Shown: positions 1-7,044, numbered from the stretch's first letter. The stretch is DNA of 7,831 nt from JBOGJI01 sp050747865 (GCA_050747865.1 JBOGJI010000247.1:1-7831), one strand, 5' to 3'. Program-made: numbers and translations. Notes: a model not told the origin generated them from the sequence alone.

Positions 1-121
1 TCGTCTGGGGCCTGCTACTCGGCGCACCGGCGCTTACCGAGACGGGACTCCCACCCGCTGGAGACGCGCAGCCAGCAGACGACACCCACAAAACAGGATC
101 ACCGTCTGCGTCACGACGCAC
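1..121 (-). ncRNA. Candidate structured RNA, possibly 5' end of a group II intron (partial)
   Basis: No frame here looks like a recognisable protein, but the bases pack into consecutive stems. Seen: 1-7 pairs with 76-82 (7 bp). 18-21 pairs with 38-41, with 22-25/30-33 nested inside. 43-46 pairs with 54-57 around a 7-nt loop. 58-61 pairs with 72-75. A separate hairpin pairs 107-111 with 116-120. Read on the minus strand, the segment opens with GTGCG at 121, matching the GUGYG 5' consensus of group II introns, and then runs into a multi-branched structure as domain I would. The intron identity is inference; only the first ~120 nt would be in view, with no maturase or domain V visible. It is not a tRNA, because there is no T-loop consensus. 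A cis-regulatory leader or chance folding of GC-rich DNA remains possible. Confidence 0.3.
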
Positions 122-152
122 CATGGCGCGGATTCTAGCGGCTGGCGTTCGG

Positions 153-171
153 GGCCGCCTGCAGGGCGGCC
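153..171. promoter_or_regulatory. Inverted repeat upstream of bshC, possible operator
   Basis: Perfect 7-bp arms (GGCCGCC at 153-159, GGCGGCC at 165-171) flank a 5-nt centre, TGCAG. The repeat ends 10 bp before the proposed bshC -10 box, so a bound protein would cover the -35 region. No canonical -35 hexamer is visible there. The centre of the repeat lies almost midway between the + strand -10 box (182-187) and a minus-strand box of the same type (132-137). That it is an operator is inferred from position and symmetry. GC-rich DNA makes such palindromes fairly common. Confidence 0.35.
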
Positions 172-181
172 GGCGGGTCGC

Positions 182-187
182 TATCAT
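182..187 (+). promoter_or_regulatory. -10 box of a probable leaderless bshC promoter
   Basis: TATCAT is followed by exactly 7 nt and then the bshC ATG at 195, so transcription would begin at or next to the A of the start codon. There is no Shine-Dalgarno sequence before this ATG. The same TANNNT-N7-ATG arrangement occurs at the 7058 gene. TANNNT boxes at this distance are known from leaderless genes in Deinococcus and actinobacteria. The assignment here is inferred from spacing. Confidence 0.55.
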
Positions 188-194
188 CCGGCCC

Positions 195-1787
195 ATGAAG
201 ATCCTCGATCTCGCCACCGCCGGGCGGCTCTCCGGGCTGCCGGGGGCGGTTCTGAGCGGCCGGGACCGGGAGCTGCTGGCGCCGCTCGAGCTGGCCGTCG
301 AAGACGAGCTTCCCGCCTGTAGCCGGGCCCGGGCGCGCGACGGGGCGCTCGCTCGGGCCCTGGCCGACACCAACGCCGCGTACGGGCATCCGCGAGCCGA
401 GGAGCTGTCTCGCGCCTTCGCCGATCCGGCCACCGTGGTCGTGGTGGGCGGGCAGCAGCCTGGCCTGTTCGGTGGCCCGCTCTACACGCTGTCCAAGGCC
501 GCGGCGGTCGTCCTCGCCGCCGAGCGCATCAGCGCCGCGGGCAAGCCGGCGGTGCCGCTGTTCTGGGTCGCCAGCGAGGACCACGACTTCACCGAGTCCT
601 CGCGCGCCGTCTTCCTCTCTCCGCGGGGTCCTTTCGCGGTCGACCTGGGCAATGATCCGGCACCGCTGACCCCCGTCGGCATGCGCCCGCTGGGCCCTGC
701 CGTGGTCGCGGCGCTCGAGACGCTCAAAGAGCGCATTCCCGGCGATCGCGCCGCCGCGTGGATCGACACCCTGGCCGGCTGGTACCGGCCCGAGAGCCGG
801 TTCGGCGAGGCCTTCAGCCGCCTGCTCGTGTACCTGATGGGCGAGCGGGCCCCCCTGCTCGTCGACTCCATGTTGCCCGAGCTCAAGGCGGCGCAGCGCC
901 CGTGGCTCGAGCGGCTCGTCGGCCGCCGGCAGGAGGTGGCGGCGGCGCTCGCGGCGCGGGAGACCGCCATCGAGCGCGCCGGCCACGAGCTGCAGGTGAA
1001 GCCGCAGGCGGAGGCGGCCCCGCTGTTCTGGATCCGCGACGGGGAGCGCCGGCGGATCGAATGGGCGGAGGGGGGCTACCGGCTGCGCGGGCTCGCCGAG
1101 GTCGAGCCGCTCGAACGGTTGACCGGGACGTTGGAGGAGAACCCGGAGGCGATCTCCCCCGGCGTCCAGGCCCGGCCCCTGATCCAGGATGCGGTGCTCG
1201 GCAGCGCCCTGGCCGTCCTGGGGCCGGGCGAGCTCGCCTACATGCCGCAGGTGGCGCCGCTCTACGAGCTGCTCGAGGTGCCGCCGCCGCGGCTGCTGCT
1301 GCGTCCCCAGGCGCTGTTCGTCGAGGCGCGTCACCTGGACTGGCGGGAGGAGATGGAGCTCGAGTGGGGCGAGCTGACCGGCTCGAGCTTCGATGTCGAG
1401 TCCTGGCTGGCGGCGCGCGCGGACGGCGATCCAGTCCCCTCGTTGGGCGCCGAGGTCGACCGGCTGCTCGCCGGCCTGGAACGGCCGCTCGCCGGCCTCG
1501 ACCCCAACCTGCGCGGCCCGCTGGAGAAGACCCGGCAGCACGTGGAGCGGGGCCTCGCGACCTTGAGCGGCAAGGTGCGCGGCGCCCTGGCGCGCCAGGA
1601 CGAGGTGCTGCTCGGGCGCCTGCGCCAGCTCCGGGAGCTCTGCTTTCCCGACGCGGCGCCGCAGGAGCGGGTGCTCTCGACCGCCCACTTCCCGGCCAAG
1701 CACGGCCGCGCGGTGGCAGAAGCGCTGCTCGACCAGCTCGGCCTGGCGCCGGGAAGCCTGAACCTCGTTGTGCTGGAGGACGGATGA
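195..1787 (+). CDS. bshC: Bacillithiol biosynthesis cysteine-adding enzyme BshC
   Basis: BshC catalyses, or is required for, the last step of bacillithiol synthesis: addition of L-cysteine to the free amine of glucosamine-malate, in the cytoplasm. The 530-residue product has the usual family length. Diagnostic stretches are visible: GGQQPGLFGGP at residues 85-95 followed by LYTLSKA, and FWVASEDHDF at 123-132, both in the Rossmann-like core. A charged helical segment around 430-480 fits the family coiled coil, and the C-terminus carries the QERVLS...HFPAKHG region. I start at ATG 195 because it sits 7 nt after a -10 box and gives a family-like N-terminus. The in-frame ATG at 123 would add 24 arginine-rich residues. 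The gene overlaps bshB1 by 4 bp and is first in the operon. Its GC-rich codon use matches that of its neighbours. Confidence 0.93.
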   Translation: MKILDLATAGRLSGLPGAVLSGRDRELLAPLELAVEDELPACSRARARDGALARALADTNAAYGHPRAEELSRAFADPATVVVVGGQQPGLFGGPLYTLSKAAAVVLAAERISAAGKPAVPLFWVASEDHDFTESSRAVFLSPRGPFAVDLGNDPAPLTPVGMRPLGPAVVAALETLKERIPGDRAAAWIDTLAGWYRPESRFGEAFSRLLVYLMGERAPLLVDSMLPELKAAQRPWLERLVGRRQEVAAALAARETAIERAGHELQVKPQAEAAPLFWIRDGERRRIEWAEGGYRLRGLAEVEPLERLTGTLEENPEAISPGVQARPLIQDAVLGSALAVLGPGELAYMPQVAPLYELLEVPPPRLLLRPQALFVEARHLDWREEMELEWGELTGSSFDVESWLAARADGDPVPSLGAEVDRLLAGLERPLAGLDPNLRGPLEKTRQHVERGLATLSGKVRGALARQDEVLLGRLRQLRELCFPDAAPQERVLSTAHFPAKHGRAVAEALLDQLGLAPGSLNLVVLEDG

Positions 1788-2503
1788 GACTGGACGCGCT
1801 GGCCATCGGCGCCCATCCGGACGACGTGGAGCTGGGCTGCGGCGGCACCCTGGCCCTGCTGGTGGAGAAGGGCTACCGGGTAGGCATCCTGCACCTGACG
1901 TCGGGCGAACGCGGCACCCGGGGGACCGTGGAGGAGCGCCGGGAGGAGGCCCGCCATGCGGGCGAGATCCTGGGGGCGGCGGCCGTCGAGCTTCTCGACT
2001 TCGGCGACGGGGCGCTGCGCCGCGGCGAGGCCGAGGAGGACGCGCTGATCGAGGTCTTCCGGCGCTTGCGTCCGGAGCTGGTCCTCTGCGCGGCGCCCTC
2101 GGACCGCCATCCGGACCACGGGCGGGCGCACCGCCTGGTCGTCGACGTCGCCTATTACGCGGGCCTCAGGCGCCGCGGCGAGGGCGAGCCGCACCGCCCG
2201 GGGCTGGTCGCGGCGTACATGCAGCATGATCCGTTCGTGCCCGACTTCATCGTCGACGTGACCGCGGTCTGGGAGCGCAAGCTCGCGGCCCTCGCCGCCT
2301 ACGCCAGCCAGCTCCACACGCCGGAGCGGCAGCGCGAGGAGCCTGAGACCAAGGTCTCCAGCCGCGAGTTCCGCAACGCCATCGAAGCCCGCGCCCGCCA
2401 CTACGGGCTGCTCGTCGGCGGCGAGTTCGGGGAGCCGTTCGTCACCGGTAAACCGCTGCGGGTCACCGACCCCGTGGCCCACGTGCTGCCCGGCCCGCGA
2501 TGA
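1784..2503 (+). CDS. bshB1: Bacillithiol biosynthesis deacetylase BshB1
   Basis: A zinc-dependent LmbE/PIG-L-family N-deacetylase that removes acetate from GlcNAc-malate to give GlcN-malate, the second BSH step. The 239-residue protein begins with MRLDALAIGAHPDDVELGCGG, the family signature. H11 and D14 are the expected metal ligands and D13 the expected catalytic base. The third ligand is H112 in the DRHPDHGRAH stretch (107-116). This spacing matches characterised deacetylases such as the Bacillus cereus enzymes. The YMQHDPF and SQLHTPE segments, typical of the BshB1 subgroup, support this over a generic PIG-L protein or mycothiol S-conjugate amidase. The ATG overlaps the bshC TGA (ATGA), and GGAGGA at 1775-1780 gives a good ribosome binding site. 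Translational coupling is likely. Confidence 0.93.
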   Translation: MRLDALAIGAHPDDVELGCGGTLALLVEKGYRVGILHLTSGERGTRGTVEERREEARHAGEILGAAAVELLDFGDGALRRGEAEEDALIEVFRRLRPELVLCAAPSDRHPDHGRAHRLVVDVAYYAGLRRRGEGEPHRPGLVAAYMQHDPFVPDFIVDVTAVWERKLAALAAYASQLHTPERQREEPETKVSSREFRNAIEARARHYGLLVGGEFGEPFVTGKPLRVTDPVAHVLPGPR

Positions 2504-3633
2504 AGATCGGCATCAGCTGCTATCCCACCTGGGGCGGATCGGGAGTGGTGGCCACCGAGCTGGCCATGGTGCTCGCCCAGGGCGGCGACGAGGTGCACGT
2601 CATCTCCTACGCCATGCCCTCGCGCCTCGCCTTGGTCAACGCCCAGCTCACCTTCCACGAGGTGGTGGTGCCGCACTACCCGCTGTTCGAATACCCGCCC
2701 TACTCCCTGGCTCTGGCGACCAAGATGGTGGAGGTGGCGACCCACCACCAGCTCGACGTGCTGCACGTGCACTACGCGGTGCCGAACGCGGTTTCGGCGG
2801 TGCTGGCCAAGCAGATCCTGGGCGGCCGCGCGCCGCAGGTGGTCACCACCCTGCATGGCACCGACATCACCCTGGTGGGCAACGACCCGAACTACCTGGC
2901 GACCACCCGCTACGGCATCGAGGAGAGCGACGCGGTGACCGCGGTCTCCGTCTGGCTGGCCGAGGCGACGCGCCGCGAGCTGGGCGTCGAGAAGCCCATC
3001 GAGGTGATCCCCAACTTTATCGACCCGGCGCGTTTCGCCGCCGTCGCCGACCGCCAGAGCGCCCGCCGCTGGGCTCGAGGGCGCGAGCGCCTGATCGTCC
3101 ACATCTCGAACTTCCGCCCGGTCAAGCGGGTGCTCGACGTGGTGGAGGTCTTCCGCGCGGTGCGCAAGGAGCTGCCGGCCCGCTTGCTGCTGGTCGGCGA
3201 CGGCCCCGACCGCGGCAAGGTGGAGCGCGACTGCCGGGACTGCGACGACTGCCGGGACATTACCTTCCTGGGCAACCTGCCGGCGGTCGAGGAGGTGCTG
3301 GTGGGCGCCGATCTCTTCCTGCTGCCGTCGGAGAGCGAGTCCTTCGGCCTAGCGGCGCTCGAGGCCATGGCCTGCGCCGTGCCGGTGGTCGCCTCCAATG
3401 CCGGCGGCCTGCCGGAGGTCGTGGCCGACGGCGAGACCGGATATCTGCTGCCCGTGGGGGATGTCGCGGGCATGGCCGCGGCGGCCGTCGAGCTGCTCTC
3501 GGACGACGACAGGCACCGCCGCTTCGCCGCCGCCGCCCGCCGTCGCGCCGTCGGGGTCTTTGACCACATCACGGTGGTTGCCCGCTACCGCTCGCTCTAC
3601 GAGCGGACGCTGCGCGCGGCGTCGAGCGGATAG
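2500..3633 (+). CDS. bshA: N-acetyl-alpha-D-glucosaminyl L-malate synthase BshA
   Basis: A GT4 glycosyltransferase (GT-B fold) that transfers GlcNAc from UDP-GlcNAc to L-malate, the first committed step of BSH synthesis. At 377 residues it is the same length as B. subtilis BshA. Visible features: the N-terminal glycine loop WGGSG (11-15), HGTD (119-122), NFRPVKR (204-210), and the retaining-GT EX7E motif E280-E288 followed by MACAVPVVASNAGGLPEV. The start overlaps the bshB1 stop (ATGA), with no clear Shine-Dalgarno sequence, so translation is probably coupled. Oddity: residues 244-253 carry a C-x2-C-x2-C cluster (C245, C248, C251) encoded by an 18-bp tandem repeat. I do not associate this with the family. 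The start matches the family N-terminus (MKIGISCYPTWGGSGVV). Confidence 0.94.
   Translation: MKIGISCYPTWGGSGVVATELAMVLAQGGDEVHVISYAMPSRLALVNAQLTFHEVVVPHYPLFEYPPYSLALATKMVEVATHHQLDVLHVHYAVPNAVSAVLAKQILGGRAPQVVTTLHGTDITLVGNDPNYLATTRYGIEESDAVTAVSVWLAEATRRELGVEKPIEVIPNFIDPARFAAVADRQSARRWARGRERLIVHISNFRPVKRVLDVVEVFRAVRKELPARLLLVGDGPDRGKVERDCRDCDDCRDITFLGNLPAVEEVLVGADLFLLPSESESFGLAALEAMACAVPVVASNAGGLPEVVADGETGYLLPVGDVAGMAAAAVELLSDDDRHRRFAAAARRRAVGVFDHITVVARYRSLYERTLRAASSG
3229..3258 (+). repeat. 18-bp tandem repeat within bshA
   Basis: The 12-mer GACTGCCGGGAC occurs at 3229-3240 and again at 3247-3258, giving an 18-bp unit present 1.67 times. It is in frame and encodes D-C-R-D-C-D followed by D-C-R-D, producing the three-cysteine cluster in BshA. 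Replication slippage is the simplest origin. Confidence 0.85.
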
Positions 3634-3653
3634 GCCGCGACCGGTATCGCTGC

Positions 3654-3674
3654 GCCCGGGTGGTAGCGCCGGGC
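3654..3674 (+). terminator. Weak hairpin after bshA
   Basis: GCCCGG (3654-3659) and CCGGGC (3669-3674) can pair around a 9-nt loop, 20 bp after the bshA stop. There is no T-tract, so a classical intrinsic terminator is not supported. The stem is short and the region GC-rich. It lies just before the GTG of the next gene fragment. Confidence 0.2.
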
Positions 3675-3678
3675 CGCC

Positions 3679-3930
3679 GTGCCCCACGCCACGCGCGATG
3701 ACACCTTCCAGGCTCCCATCAGCTCAGGCGAGGCCGAGCTGCGAGAGAAGGGCTCCCGCTTCCTGGCGATCGTGGCACCCGCTGCCGACGAGGCCGCCGC
3801 GCGCGCCGTGGTTGACCGGTTGACCGCGGATCACCACGATGCGACCCACGTCTGCTTCGCCTGGCGCCTGGGCTGGCCACCGGCGGAGCGCATGTCCGAC
3901 GCCGGCGCGAGGTCATCCTCCCGCGGCTAG
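3679..3930 (+). pseudogene. Truncated IMPACT/YigZ (UPF0029) family protein, N-terminal fragment
   Basis: The 83 codons match the start of the YigZ/IMPACT family, whose members run to about 200 residues. Seen: the EAELREKGSRFLAIVAP stretch (residues 15-31), ATHVCFAWRLG (50-60), then ERMSDAG, where the family normally continues with a GEPxGTAGxPIL-type segment. Here it runs into unrelated codons and a TAG. None of the three frames downstream restores the family motif, so this looks like loss of the C-terminal two thirds rather than a single frameshift. GTG 3679 is the first possible start after an in-frame TAG at 3664. The fragment ends 10 bp before the stop of the convergent minus-strand gene. 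The protein is presumably non-functional, since the missing part includes the rest of the conserved domain. Confidence 0.7.
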
Positions 3931-3940
3931 TAGAGGGGAA

Positions 3941-6900
3941 TCAGAATCCGGGGATCCTGCCGAGGGTGTTGTCGTACACCCAGCCCCCCGCGTCGGCGAG
4001 GCCGCCCAACACGTCCTCGGCGAAACCGATCCCGGCGTTCTTGAGGTCGTTGAGCGCGTCGAGGCCGGCGTCGCCGAGGTCGGCGAGGCCCGCCACCACC
4101 TCCTGCATGCCCTCGGAGAGCTCGTCACCCAGGGTCGAGATGACGCGCTGCGCCGCCTCGCCGCCGGAGGTCAACAGATGGGTCACGGTGTCCCTGGCCT
4201 CCTGGATGCCATTGTCCACGAAGCCGACCAGGGCCTCGGCTGCGGCGTCCGCCGCGTCGCCCACGCCCTCGGCGATCGCTCCCAGGCTCTCGACGGCGAC
4301 GCGGCGCACCTCGGCGGCGGCCTCACCCGGGTTGTTGACCACGTATTCGAGCATCTCCACCGCCGCCTCGCCGGCGTCGACCAGGTTGCCCGCCACGCGC
4401 TGCGCCAGCTCGACCCCGTCCTGGCCGAGGTCGATGATCTGGTCGTAGGCGGCCTGCGCCAGCTCGCCGGCCTCCGAGGCCACGTCGACCAGCGCCTCGC
4501 GAACGATCTCGGCGGCCTCGCCCGGGTGGGTGGCGATCCAGCCCAGGGTCTCGATGCCGCGCTCACCGAGCTCCACGGCCGTGTCTACGGCGCTGTCGAT
4601 CGCGCGAGTGGCGGCGTCATAGGCTTGCTGCGCCGCGCGGCCCGCGACGCCCAAAGCGTCCCGTGCCGCGCCGAGCGCGGTCAGCGCACCCTCGGCCAGC
4701 GCGCGCCCCGCCTCGGTGCCGAGCTCGATGCCCCGCTGGGCCAGATCGGAGAGCGCCGAGATCGCCCGTTCGGCCGCCTCGCCGGGATGGGTGGCGATCC
4801 AGCCCAGGGCCTCGAGGCCTTCGGCGCCCAGCTCCTTGAGATCGTTGACCAGGTCGCCCAGCTCCTCGGCGGCCCGCTGCGCCAGCTCGCCCGCTCCCTG
4901 GGCCAGCTCGGAGAGCTGCGCGACGGCCTGCTGTCCCAGCTCGACCGCCGCCTCGCCGTATTTGCTCGGATTGCGGATGATGTCGGCCAGCAGATGCAGG
5001 CCCTCGGCCGTGTAATGCAGCCCTTCGCCGATCCCCTGCGCCGTCAGCTCGGCGCTGACCTCGGCGGCGCGGATGGCTGCGTCGCCGCCGAAGCGGGCCA
5101 CCTGGCCGGCCAGGTCGACGGCGCCGTTGGGTCCGTAGATGAGGGCCAGCTCGGCAACGCCCTGGGGTCCCTGGGACGCTGCCAGGGCGACGTTCAAGGC
5201 TCCGAGCCAGTCGGGGGCCTGGTAGTTATCCGGGTCGGCCTCGTATTTGCTGAGCTGGTCGGTTACCACCAGATCGATTCCCAGCTCGGCGATGCCGACG
5301 GCGATGTCTGCGGCCACCGGGATGCCGAAGAACGCGGCGATGAACGGCTCCGCGATGCTCAGGCCGGCGTCCACGGCGTTGAGCTTGGTGCCCTGTAGGG
5401 CGAGGAAGCGGATGTCGGGCGGCAGGCTGGTGTCGGTCGCGAGCTGGCTGAGCCGTACCGCGTCGTACCCGGCCGGTACGGCGCCGGCGATGGGGATGAT
5501 CTTGGTCAGGCCGCGCAGAACCGTCTCGGCGATCTCGCCGGTCAATGCCACTCCGGCGCGCGAGAGGATGCCGTCCAGGGCCTTGAGCGCGGTGGCCGCT
5601 TGCCGGCTGTCGGCGCCGCCGAGCACCCGCAGCGTGCTCTCGAGGACGTCGTCCCCGGCGCTGTCGGAAAGCCGCAGAGCGATCTCCAGGGCGCCTTTGT
5701 CGAAGTCCTTGACCAGCTTGGCGAAGCTCTCGCGGCCCTCGGGCCCGAGGCGGCTCATCAGACCGCCCAGCGCCTCGGCCGCCGGCCGCCCGTCGAGGGT
5801 CGAGGTGAGCAGCTCGTCGGCGACGCCGTCCTGCAGGCCGCCGAGGGTGTCGAGCAGCGCCTTGCGCGCGGCACTGTCGTCGAGCCCGTCGAGCGAACCG
5901 AGCAAGGCCTCCACGGCTTGTGGGTCGTGGAGGCGCCCGAGCGTCGCGGTGAGCGTCTCGGCGAGCTCCGGATCGGCGGCCAGCCGCGTCAGCTCGTCGG
6001 CCTGCTCGGGGGTCAGGGCGGCGGCGACCTCCGGATCGACGCTGCCGCGCAGCGACTCGGGGAGGCGGTCGGCGACCGGCAGCTCGTCGATGGCGGCGCG
6101 CAGCGCGTCGGCGTCGGATACGCCTTGGCCGCGCAGGAAGTCGCCGATGGCGCGCGCGTCTCCCGCCAGGCTGGGCACGTTGGCGGCCAGCTCGACGGCG
6201 GCGGCGGCGCGGTCCTGCAGCGACGCGTTCGGGTCGAGCAGAGTCAGCCCGGCGGCCAGGCTGCGCGAGAAGGACTCGGTGGCGCGCAGGCGCTGCGCCA
6301 GCTCGGGGAACGCCTCCCCCACGGAGTCGCGCACGGCGGTCGCCAGGTCGAGCGTCGCCTCGGCCTTCTCCAGCGCCGAGGCCTCGGGGTCGAGGAAGGT
6401 CTCGATGCTGTCGATCAGCTGACTGGCGGCCGGCAGCGCCGCCAGGTAAGGGCGCAGCGCCTCGCCCAGCTCCTGCGGCACCAGCTCGCCGATGGAGTCG
6501 ACCAGCGTCAGCGCCGCACCCGCCTTGTCGGCGGCGGAGGCCTCCGGGTCGGCGAGCGTCGACGCCGCCCTCAGGGCGTCGGTGTCGGTCAGCAGCTTGA
6601 CCGTCGCCTGATCCTCGATGCCCAGGTGCTCGAGCAGCTCGGGCAGCCGCTCCGGCTGGAGATCGCGCGCCAGGGCGGCGGCGGCGCTGATCCTCTCTTC
6701 GAGACTCCCGTCGCGTAGCTGCGCGGCGTTCTCGCTGATCGACTCGACCGTCTCCGCCCGCGAGGTCTCAAGTTCGGGAAACGCCTCCGTGAGCGCCTGC
6801 GGGCTCGCCGGGTCGGCGGGCTCGCCCCCGCCATCCGGTTCCGGCGCGGCTTCGGCCGCGACGGTGAACCTGAAGCCTGTGAAGTCGTACAGCCCGGAGG

Positions 6901-7030
6901 CGGTGTCCTGCGGCTGGAACGCGCTCACGACGCCTTGCGCCGCCGCCTCGTCGCGCGCCGTCGAGGCGGACTGGGTCGGCGGTGGAGCGCTCGACTCCTG
7001 CGGCTGCGCCTGGGGGGGATCGGCCGGCAT
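3941..7030 (-). CDS. Large alanine-rich helical repeat protein, function unknown
   Basis: I do not recognise this 1029-residue protein. Parts in order: a Pro/Gln/Ser/Ala-rich, probably disordered N-terminus (1-45) with no signal peptide; a short segment GLYDFTGFRFTV (46-57); about four repeats of ~53 residues whose helices start near 107, 161, 214 and 266 (DPEASAxxKAxAxLxL pattern); further ARM/HEAT-like helices to ~490; a hydrophobic region, 494-520 and 555-590, that could form membrane-inserting hairpins; and a C-terminal Ala/Glu/Gly-rich helical array (~665-1025) with NP/HPGEAA turns at 688, 749, 836 and 901. It is acidic and I find no cysteine. The ATG at 7030 has AGGTG 10 nt upstream. 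An upstream extension would cross the divergent gene. A secreted, pore-forming or toxin-like helical protein is possible, as is a structural scaffold; neither is shown. Confidence 0.8.
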   Translation of the reverse strand: MPADPPQAQPQESSAPPPTQSASTARDEAAAQGVVSAFQPQDTASGLYDFTGFRFTVAAEAAPEPDGGGEPADPASPQALTEAFPELETSRAETVESISENAAQLRDGSLEERISAAAALARDLQPERLPELLEHLGIEDQATVKLLTDTDALRAASTLADPEASAADKAGAALTLVDSIGELVPQELGEALRPYLAALPAASQLIDSIETFLDPEASALEKAEATLDLATAVRDSVGEAFPELAQRLRATESFSRSLAAGLTLLDPNASLQDRAAAAVELAANVPSLAGDARAIGDFLRGQGVSDADALRAAIDELPVADRLPESLRGSVDPEVAAALTPEQADELTRLAADPELAETLTATLGRLHDPQAVEALLGSLDGLDDSAARKALLDTLGGLQDGVADELLTSTLDGRPAAEALGGLMSRLGPEGRESFAKLVKDFDKGALEIALRLSDSAGDDVLESTLRVLGGADSRQAATALKALDGILSRAGVALTGEIAETVLRGLTKIIPIAGAVPAGYDAVRLSQLATDTSLPPDIRFLALQGTKLNAVDAGLSIAEPFIAAFFGIPVAADIAVGIAELGIDLVVTDQLSKYEADPDNYQAPDWLGALNVALAASQGPQGVAELALIYGPNGAVDLAGQVARFGGDAAIRAAEVSAELTAQGIGEGLHYTAEGLHLLADIIRNPSKYGEAAVELGQQAVAQLSELAQGAGELAQRAAEELGDLVNDLKELGAEGLEALGWIATHPGEAAERAISALSDLAQRGIELGTEAGRALAEGALTALGAARDALGVAGRAAQQAYDAATRAIDSAVDTAVELGERGIETLGWIATHPGEAAEIVREALVDVASEAGELAQAAYDQIIDLGQDGVELAQRVAGNLVDAGEAAVEMLEYVVNNPGEAAAEVRRVAVESLGAIAEGVGDAADAAAEALVGFVDNGIQEARDTVTHLLTSGGEAAQRVISTLGDELSEGMQEVVAGLADLGDAGLDALNDLKNAGIGFAEDVLGGLADAGGWVYDNTLGRIPGF
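4511..4818 (-). repeat. Near-identical 47-bp direct repeats, 261 bp apart, inside the large gene
   Basis: About 47 bp at 4511-4557 recurs at 4772-4818 with few differences, exactly 87 codons apart. On the coding strand both encode E-x-L-G-W-I-A-T-H-P-G-E-A-A. The high DNA identity suggests recent internal duplication or gene conversion within the C-terminal repeat array, while the other PGEAA copies have diverged. Confidence 0.8.
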
Positions 7031-7044
7031 TGATGCGCGACACC

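Noticed and set aside
1..83. tRNA-like cloverleaf with a 7-bp acceptor-like stem
   Set aside because: There is no GGTTCGA-type T-loop, the T-stem does not pair at the required position, and the D-arm and anticodon arm geometry is wrong.
1..124. Minus-strand open frame from ATG at 124, running off the window, preceded by TAGAAT at 7 nt
   Set aside because: The promoter-like spacing is suggestive, but the 41 codons have weak third-position GC bias compared with the other genes and no recognisable protein. The dense stem structure explains the bases better. It stays an alternative.
123..194. Upstream start for bshC at ATG 123
   Set aside because: It adds 24 arginine-rich residues unlike the family N-terminus and would place the strong -10 box inside the coding region.
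135..1703. Long minus-strand frame opposite bshC
   Set aside because: Its product is Arg/Gln/Leu/Pro-rich with no family features. It is an antisense shadow of bshC caused by high GC.
3906..3940. Simple frameshift rescuing the YigZ/IMPACT gene
   Set aside because: Neither other frame encodes the expected GTAG-PIL continuation; the downstream DNA is the 3' end of the convergent gene.
3839..6718. Several long + strand frames (3839-5398, 5247-6422, 5600-6718)
   Set aside because: All lie opposite the 1029-residue gene and encode low-complexity Ser/Arg or Gln/Gly/Val-rich sequence. The minus strand shows coherent helical repeats that agree at protein level.
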